This document shows positions 58,884 through 64,000 of a stretch of 64,000 bases of DNA, in pieces; the stretch's first letter is position 1; each line of letters opens with the position of its first letter. The stretch comes from Drosophila persimilis (Eukaryota > Arthropoda > Insecta > Diptera > Drosophilidae), in NCBI RefSeq assembly GCF_003286085.1, contig NW_020825325.1:1-64000 (forward strand). Reading direction: 5' to 3'. The translations under genes and the position numbers were made by a program. Below the pieces are notes generated by a model, which was not told the origin of the DNA, did no database searches, and saw only the letters and a program-made list of their open reading frames with translations.

Positions 58884-59800
58884 CCTATCCTAATTTTACT
58901 AATATATGATTTTCTGTTCTACTCTTGATTATTAACTTTTAACGATCGATATATCTACTCTGTATCCACAAAATTCGGAAACCATGCACCCTTCGTCTAA
59001 TAGGAATGTGTCCCCCACTGACTCTGGTGATATTATTCACGATCGACAATCATTACAATGAGTCATCGGATGAACTGGGACCGTTCGGTAGTTCTACACC
59101 ACTGACGGATATCCGAGCAATCCGAAACCCTGACAAACCGATGCACCTCTACTTATACTGTAGGTCGCAAAAACACAAAAAAGTTCTGTATCGCGGACCA
59201 CCAAATTGTCCAGAACCACAGTACAGCAGAGCCATTCCACCTACGTCTGTCAAACGCAAAAAAACGGGACAACCATAGAAAAACTGAAGAAGAAGACATA
59301 GTTTTGCTGACCCAGGAAATATACCATCTCCGATTCTATTGCCTTCGTTCGCGGGCAGGCCGTAGCTCTAAGCCACTGACTAACCTGATCCAGGCCAAAA
59401 CGGCAGACAATGATCAGCAACGGTATGGACAAGTTCCTCCCCCAAACAACACGCTCCCACTTTAGTGGGTAGGCAGTAGAGCTAATCCACTTTGAAACCT
59501 AATCCGACAGAAACATTGGAACGCGCTATTTAGCAGAGTGGCCTATCCGGCCAGATACTACAGGTTCGTTGCTATGCCTAGTAAGTTGATTAACCTCGAG
59601 CGCGGGGCTTTAAGTTCTGTTAGAAACTGCTACGCAATCCAGCTACTCGAAGTCAATCCCACAGACAATGCACGACCATGCATATCTCTTGGGAATTAAG
59701 GGATAAAGGAATAAGTCTTATGACACTGCCTTGAGATGCAGCTCGCATTGGTGTTGATGACTTTATACAAATTTTCTTGGTCGGGGCATGCCGAAGAAGG
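58884..59800 (-). other. Long leader of element C
   Basis: About 917 bp between primer-binding site and the RING/gag start, without a convincing ORF on the element strand. A 90-codon plus-strand ORF (59006-59278) is on the opposite strand and looks like chance, although it is preserved in the partial duplicate at 63682-63954. Leader length is unusual for Ty3/gypsy elements. Confidence 0.5.
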
Positions 59801-59818
59801 GCCCCACGTTGGGCGCCA
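59801..59818 (-). other. tRNA-Lys type primer-binding site of element C
   Basis: Minus strand reads TGGCGCCCAACGTGGGGC, the same 18-mer as at 13832-13849. It marks the internal edge of the element C 5' LTR. Confidence 0.85.
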
Positions 59819-61307
59819 AAATTTTATATATTTAATTCTTAAAAACGATCTTAAAACCCTGCCATAAATTCGGGACAGACTTTTCGAACCCATTGCCATT
59901 TAAAATTTGTCTTTACCTGTAGCATACAACGTACAGGTTCTAGGAGCTGATAATAGCTAAACGGGAGAAGGAAGTACGCGCTGGCTTCGGCTTTTGTCTC
60001 TGGTCGGCGGGGTGTGGGCATGGAGGATATTTTACTACCCATTTAGAGCTCTGGCAAATGGTCGAGATAAGAATTTATATAAAAAATTAAATCGCGTACG
60101 AGTAGGGAAAGGATACTAGGAAACGGGATACAGGGGGTCAAAGGGACAGATCAGCATGGATACGTAAACGAAGAAGATCACCGGTCAGATCTTTGTCGGC
60201 TGCGGTATCGCCCATTGGCGAGAACGCCCACCCTACCACGATCCTTCAGGGCCACCTATTAACAATCAGGATCCCTCCAACAAAGACTGCGGTGGGTCAC
60301 ATCTCCCTCAGACGAGGTTGCATGGTTCCGATATAAGATATTTAGCCTTGGTTCATTTCCAAACTAACTTTATTTAAGCAATCCATAGTTCTTCATTTAA
60401 ATTCCTATAAAACCTAACGCTAATAGAATTTAGTCCCTAATATAAGCCTGCTATTCGATATTGTCATACATTTATAGGGTATTACTATACAGCATATACT
60501 GGGGAAAGAATATCATAGGGGCGAGGTAGGGTATAATGATCTTAAATCTATAAAAATGATTTGCAGTAGGTATATATAAATGCACGAGCTAGGTTATGTG
60601 TTCATCATAGGAACAAGAAAACTTAAAACTTAATTACGTTAACTTGGGCAGTGCCCAAAAACAGACAAAAATCGGGTATATGGAAAATCGCTTAAAGGCA
60701 TGAGTAATATGTGTATAAAACCGTGATCATGGTTGAAGACCAACGAATAGTTACCGCACATTCATTCTTTTCAGATGGCTTACTTGGTTCAGGATAATCA
60801 CTTACGATACGATTAATAGCTTTGACTCCCACGCAGAAAGAACTTTCGTTGTGTGTTGGATGAGATGATTTGATGGGTGGAGGAGTATGATGATGCGCGT
60901 GATTGTGATGAGTATCTGCATAGATGATGAGATGAATGCGTGGCAGTCAAAATCAAAAACTGTAAAAATAATCGGTATTAATACACTACTCATTTGTTCA
61001 AGTTCGACTTAGCCCATGGACAGGAATTCCCTTTTTGTTTATACCGGATTTAATTGGCTGTTGCAAATTTTTGCCGTATCAAAAGAACGTAGTTAAACAG
61101 AAAGCGTATAAAAAAACAGGGTTTCGCATATGGGGTCTAATTTCGAAAGAAAGATAGAAAATATAAAAACAGCTGTTGATAAGCTTTATCAAAGCTCAAA
61201 AGATCTTCAACTCCAATTTTTTAACGGCCTAGTTTTAGGCTGTAATTTTGGGAGTTAGCCGTGGATAATTAAAATACAAGAAGGCACGACAAGCGTCGAA
61301 TATTACA
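59819..61307 (-). repeat. 5' LTR of element C (approximate)
   Basis: The outer edge is TGTAATATTCGACGC on the minus strand at 61307, shared with the truncated 3' LTR at 52127-52268. The inner edge next to the primer-binding site is less certain, since no CA end is visible (the minus strand ends ATATATAAAATTT). About 1.49 kb in total, with no coding. A plus-strand GTGTATAAAACC at about 60712 and a minus-strand short ORF 60993-60802 are not convincing. Confidence 0.6.
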
Positions 61308-62339
61308 TCTTCTACTTTCGAAATCCATGTGCGTGTGTTATCCGAGTTAGCATCTCGGTTAAAACAAGCTGGGTTAACAATTAATGACGAAAAAAGTAAA
61401 TTTTGTTTGAAGGAAGTAAGATACCTTGGCCATGTCATTGGGGATGGAACTATTAAAACCTATCCAGAAAAGGTTTCAGCCATTCGGGAATTCCCAACAC
61501 CTCGTTCAGTCAAACAGGTACGAAGGTTTTTAGGAGTAACTGGCTGGTATCATAAATTCATTCCAAATTATGCCGGTCTGGCCGCTCCATTGTCGGACAC
61601 GTTGAAACAGAAACGTAAGTTTGAATGGACGAATGAGGTCCAACTTGCATTTGAAGACCTGAAAGGTAAACTTTGCAGTGCTCCCGTTTTGCATAGTCCA
61701 AATTTTCGGATTCCGTTCGCTATTCACTGCGATGCGAGTCATACTGGCGTGGGCGGAGTACTTATGCAAAAAGATGTAGAAGGTAACGAGGTTCCGATCG
61801 CATATATGTCTAGAAAGCTAAAGCAATGCCAACGAAATTACTCGGTTACAGAAAAAGAATGTTTAGCAGCTGTACTGTGTGTTAAAAAGTTTCGCGCCTA
61901 CATCGAAGGGCATGAATTTGTCATTATTACCGATCAGGCTTCGTTAAAATGGCTTATGAGTCAATCGGATGTGAGCTCTAGACTCGCCAGATGGTCGTTA
62001 AAATTACAAGGTTTTGACTTCCAAATTCATCACCGAAAAGGAGTCAACAACAAAGTGCCAGACGCCCTGTCCCGAGCCTATACTGAAGACCTGTCCGAGC
62101 TCCAAATGGAAAGTCTGCTAGATCTCAGTTCACCACAGTTTCACTCAGTTGAGTATGAGGATCTAAAAAGTAATTGATGTCAAAGTAATTGATGGTTTCA
62201 TTTATCGTCGTGCTGAACATGCAGTAGGAGAAAAAGTATCCGATGACCTCTGCTGGAAGTTATGGGTACCATCCGCCCTAACGTCCGTTATGCTGAGGCA
62301 AGCACACGAGCATCCTCTCTCCTCACACGGTGGTATCCA
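61308..62339 (+). pseudogene. Plus-strand pol fragment related to element C
   Basis: RT end and RNase H of the same family as element C but in opposite orientation and diverged: FCLKEVRYLGHVIGDGT, FLGVTGWYHKFIPNYAG, IHCDASHTGVGGVLMQ, VTEKECLAAVLC, VPDALSRAYTED. The frame closes at 62177; beyond it the start of integrase (FIYRRAEHAVGEK-like) follows in another frame after a short duplication (GTAATTGATG occurs twice at 62169-62195). It starts at 61308 right at the outer edge of the element C LTR and ends at 62339, joined to a reversed gag copy. Confidence 0.8.
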
Positions 62340-64000
62340 GCCACTGCTTGCAAAAAACGTTCGCGAGTACGCACTAGGTTGCGCAATTGTGCTACTGACA
62401 GAATGGGAATGTATAAAATTTCATGTTGGATATCGGCCAAGAGATTCGACTTTAGCACTTCCAACAGCGACATTTCGGACATGGGGTTGACTAGTTTATC
62501 GGACAAGGTTACAATGGCTTCGTAAAATGTATCAAATAGTTCGCGCGGCTTCTGCTTTCGTTGCACTATTGCCGTACGAATTTCTAGGTCGGTACGCCCA
62601 TCCCTAAATCGAGTTTTTAGGGCTGTACTTAGCTGCGGCCAGGTCACGGAGGGTACGCTTTTATGGTAACGCCAAAACCACTCGCTAGCACTGGCTTCAA
62701 ATAAATAAATGGCGTTTCTGGCCACTAGGTCGAGATTACCCTCTAAGGTCTGTTTGGTTAACGCTTCTATCCGATATATGAAATCTTCCACCGACATGGA
62801 CGAATTTCCAGAAAGCCGCACCTTCCATCCTGCGATTATTTGTCCAATCCTATCGGGTCGTAGTCCCGCTATCTGTTGGGATCCCCATGGGGTTACCGAA
62901 ACAGCAGAATCATTAGCCTGATTTATCGGGAACCTACGGACTCTCGAGTTGGTATTTGGAACAACTGTTCGAAGGTTTGGTTTTCTCCACTAGGCTGTGA
63001 AGATCCAGCAGCTTGGTCATTCGGCGGCTGTACCGTTGGACTTGCCAAACGTTGGAGTCCTATTTCCATAGTCTGAGTCATTTGAGTCATGGCTTGAGAT
63101 AACAACCCGATTTGACCCGTCCGTCAACGCCTGTGCCATTTGAGCCAAGCCTGGGCTTGCTTCATTCGCTGGCTCGCTACTCGGAACTGGCATGATTGGT
63201 ACACCAACTTCAGTTGGACCAACAGAAGGTAAATTTTCAGTATTCGCAGCTGGAGCTGCTGTCACACGCTGTGATCGGGTTCTCATTAGAAGCTGAGAAG
63301 ACTCTACATTCGAGGCGGACGCCTGCGCTACGGCTAATTCCTCCGCTAAGCTAGGAGCGGATGATTGTAGGGGCTTGTTGCACGCCGGGCACACGGTCTT
63401 TCCACCTCTTCTCGTATTAAAACAAACTAAATGAAATACGTGGTTACAACTTGTTCTTAAAGGCTGTGTCCGATATTCTACCTGTCTTACGCAAATACAG
63501 CAGATAATATCGGAATGGTCGTTTGGCTCAATCTCGTCAAAACTCCAATTTAATGACATCCTATCCTAATTTTACTAATATATGATTTTCTGTTCTACTC
63601 TTGATTATTAACTTTTAACGATCGATATATCTACTCTGTATCCACAAAATTCGGAAACCATGCACCCTTCGTCTAATAGGAATGTGTCCCCCACTGACTC
63701 TGGTGATATTATTCACGATCGACAATCATTACAATGAGTCATCGGATGAACTGGGACCGTTCGGTAGTTCTACACCACTGACGGATATCCGAGCAATCCG
63801 AAACCCTGACAAACCGATGCACCTCTACTTATACTGTAGGTCGCAAAAACACAAAAAAGTTCTGTATCGCGGACCACCAAATTGTCCAGAACCACAGTAC
63901 AGCAGAGCCATTCCACCTACGTCTGTCAAACGCAAAAAAACGGGACAACCATAGAAAAACTGAAGAAGAAGACATAGTTTTGCTGACCCAGGAAATATAC
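62340..64000 (-). repeat. Partial direct duplicate of the gag and leader of element C
   Basis: 62340-64000 repeats 57664-59324 at an offset of 4676 bp with no difference I could see, including the RING-H2 ORF (63559-63017), the frameshift, and the capsid part (62821-62340). It is cut by the window edge. Its internal end is fused to the plus-strand pol fragment. Confidence 0.88.
62923..63559 (-). pseudogene. RING-H2 gag start of element C, second copy
   Basis: Same as 58247-58883, including the RING-H2 cysteines and histidines and the same frame break. Shared lesions show it was copied after the break arose. Confidence 0.8.

Noticed and set aside
59006..59278. 90-codon plus-strand ORF in the element C leader
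   Set aside because: Opposite to the element, with no recognised domain. Its second copy at 63682-63954 comes from segmental duplication, so it is not evidence of selection.

Overview
This window is almost wall-to-wall transposable elements from an insect genome, most likely Drosophila heterochromatin or another repeat-rich region. The evidence is the element mix: BEL/Pao and Ty3/gypsy (Osvaldo-like) LTR retrotransposons, a Maverick/Polinton DNA virus-like element, and many copies of a short repeat with a 3' hairpin that resembles the DINE-1/Helentron repeats of Drosophila, perhaps of the obscura group. I see no ordinary host gene, no tRNA or rRNA gene and no CRISPR array. Species and family names are inference from recognised motifs, because no database search was possible.

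Layout. (1) 1-6320: BEL/Pao element A on the minus strand, cut by the window edge at its 3' end, with its 5' LTR at about 5989-6320. (2) 6324-12777: related BEL/Pao element B on the minus strand. Its 3' LTR abuts the 5' LTR of A, its integrase is intact, and its own 5' LTR is cut after 74 bp. (3) 12778-about 17600: Osvaldo-like Ty3/gypsy element on the plus strand, with a complete 5' LTR, a tRNA-Lys type primer-binding site, a gag start fused directly to pol by an internal deletion, and an open integrase. (4) About 17600-18147: an LTR-like piece lying inside a more distant Pao-like element (18148-19025, minus). (5) 19026-22710: Helentron-like repeats around an unclassified repeat that has a Gln/Pro/His-rich ORF.

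(6) 23168-45629 is the centrepiece, a Maverick/Polinton element (polintovirus-like). It carries the morphogenesis set: adenain-like cysteine protease, major capsid protein, minor (penton-type) capsid protein, basic core-like proteins and an FtsK/HerA packaging ATPase. It also carries the replication and integration set: protein-primed type DNA polymerase B and a retroviral-type integrase with a chromodomain. Several small genes accompany these, including one apparent spliced gene and one 46-residue zinc-knuckle gene. About 7.54 kb (23241-30779) is repeated in direct tandem, nearly identical, as 30780-38318. Without the duplication the element would be about 14.5 kb, within the usual Polinton range. 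The terminal inverted repeats contain an acidic ORF, and the right end is rearranged. The polymerase and some other genes carry stops or frameshifts, so the copy is decaying although recent.

(7) 45629-46609: Helentron-like repeat. (8) 46452-48109: near-identical second copy of the unclassified repeat of region 5, interrupting a minus-strand Osvaldo-like element (48105-51814) whose 1.28-kb LTR holds about twelve 38-bp tandem repeats. (9) 52127-61307: a second kind of Ty3/gypsy element on the minus strand, called element C here. A RING-H2 finger ORF lies at the start of its gag region, and its pol is split by a 1.97-kb block of Helentron-like repeats. (10) 61308-64000: a rearranged second copy of element C, with a plus-strand pol fragment joined to a minus-strand gag duplicate that shares the same frameshifts.
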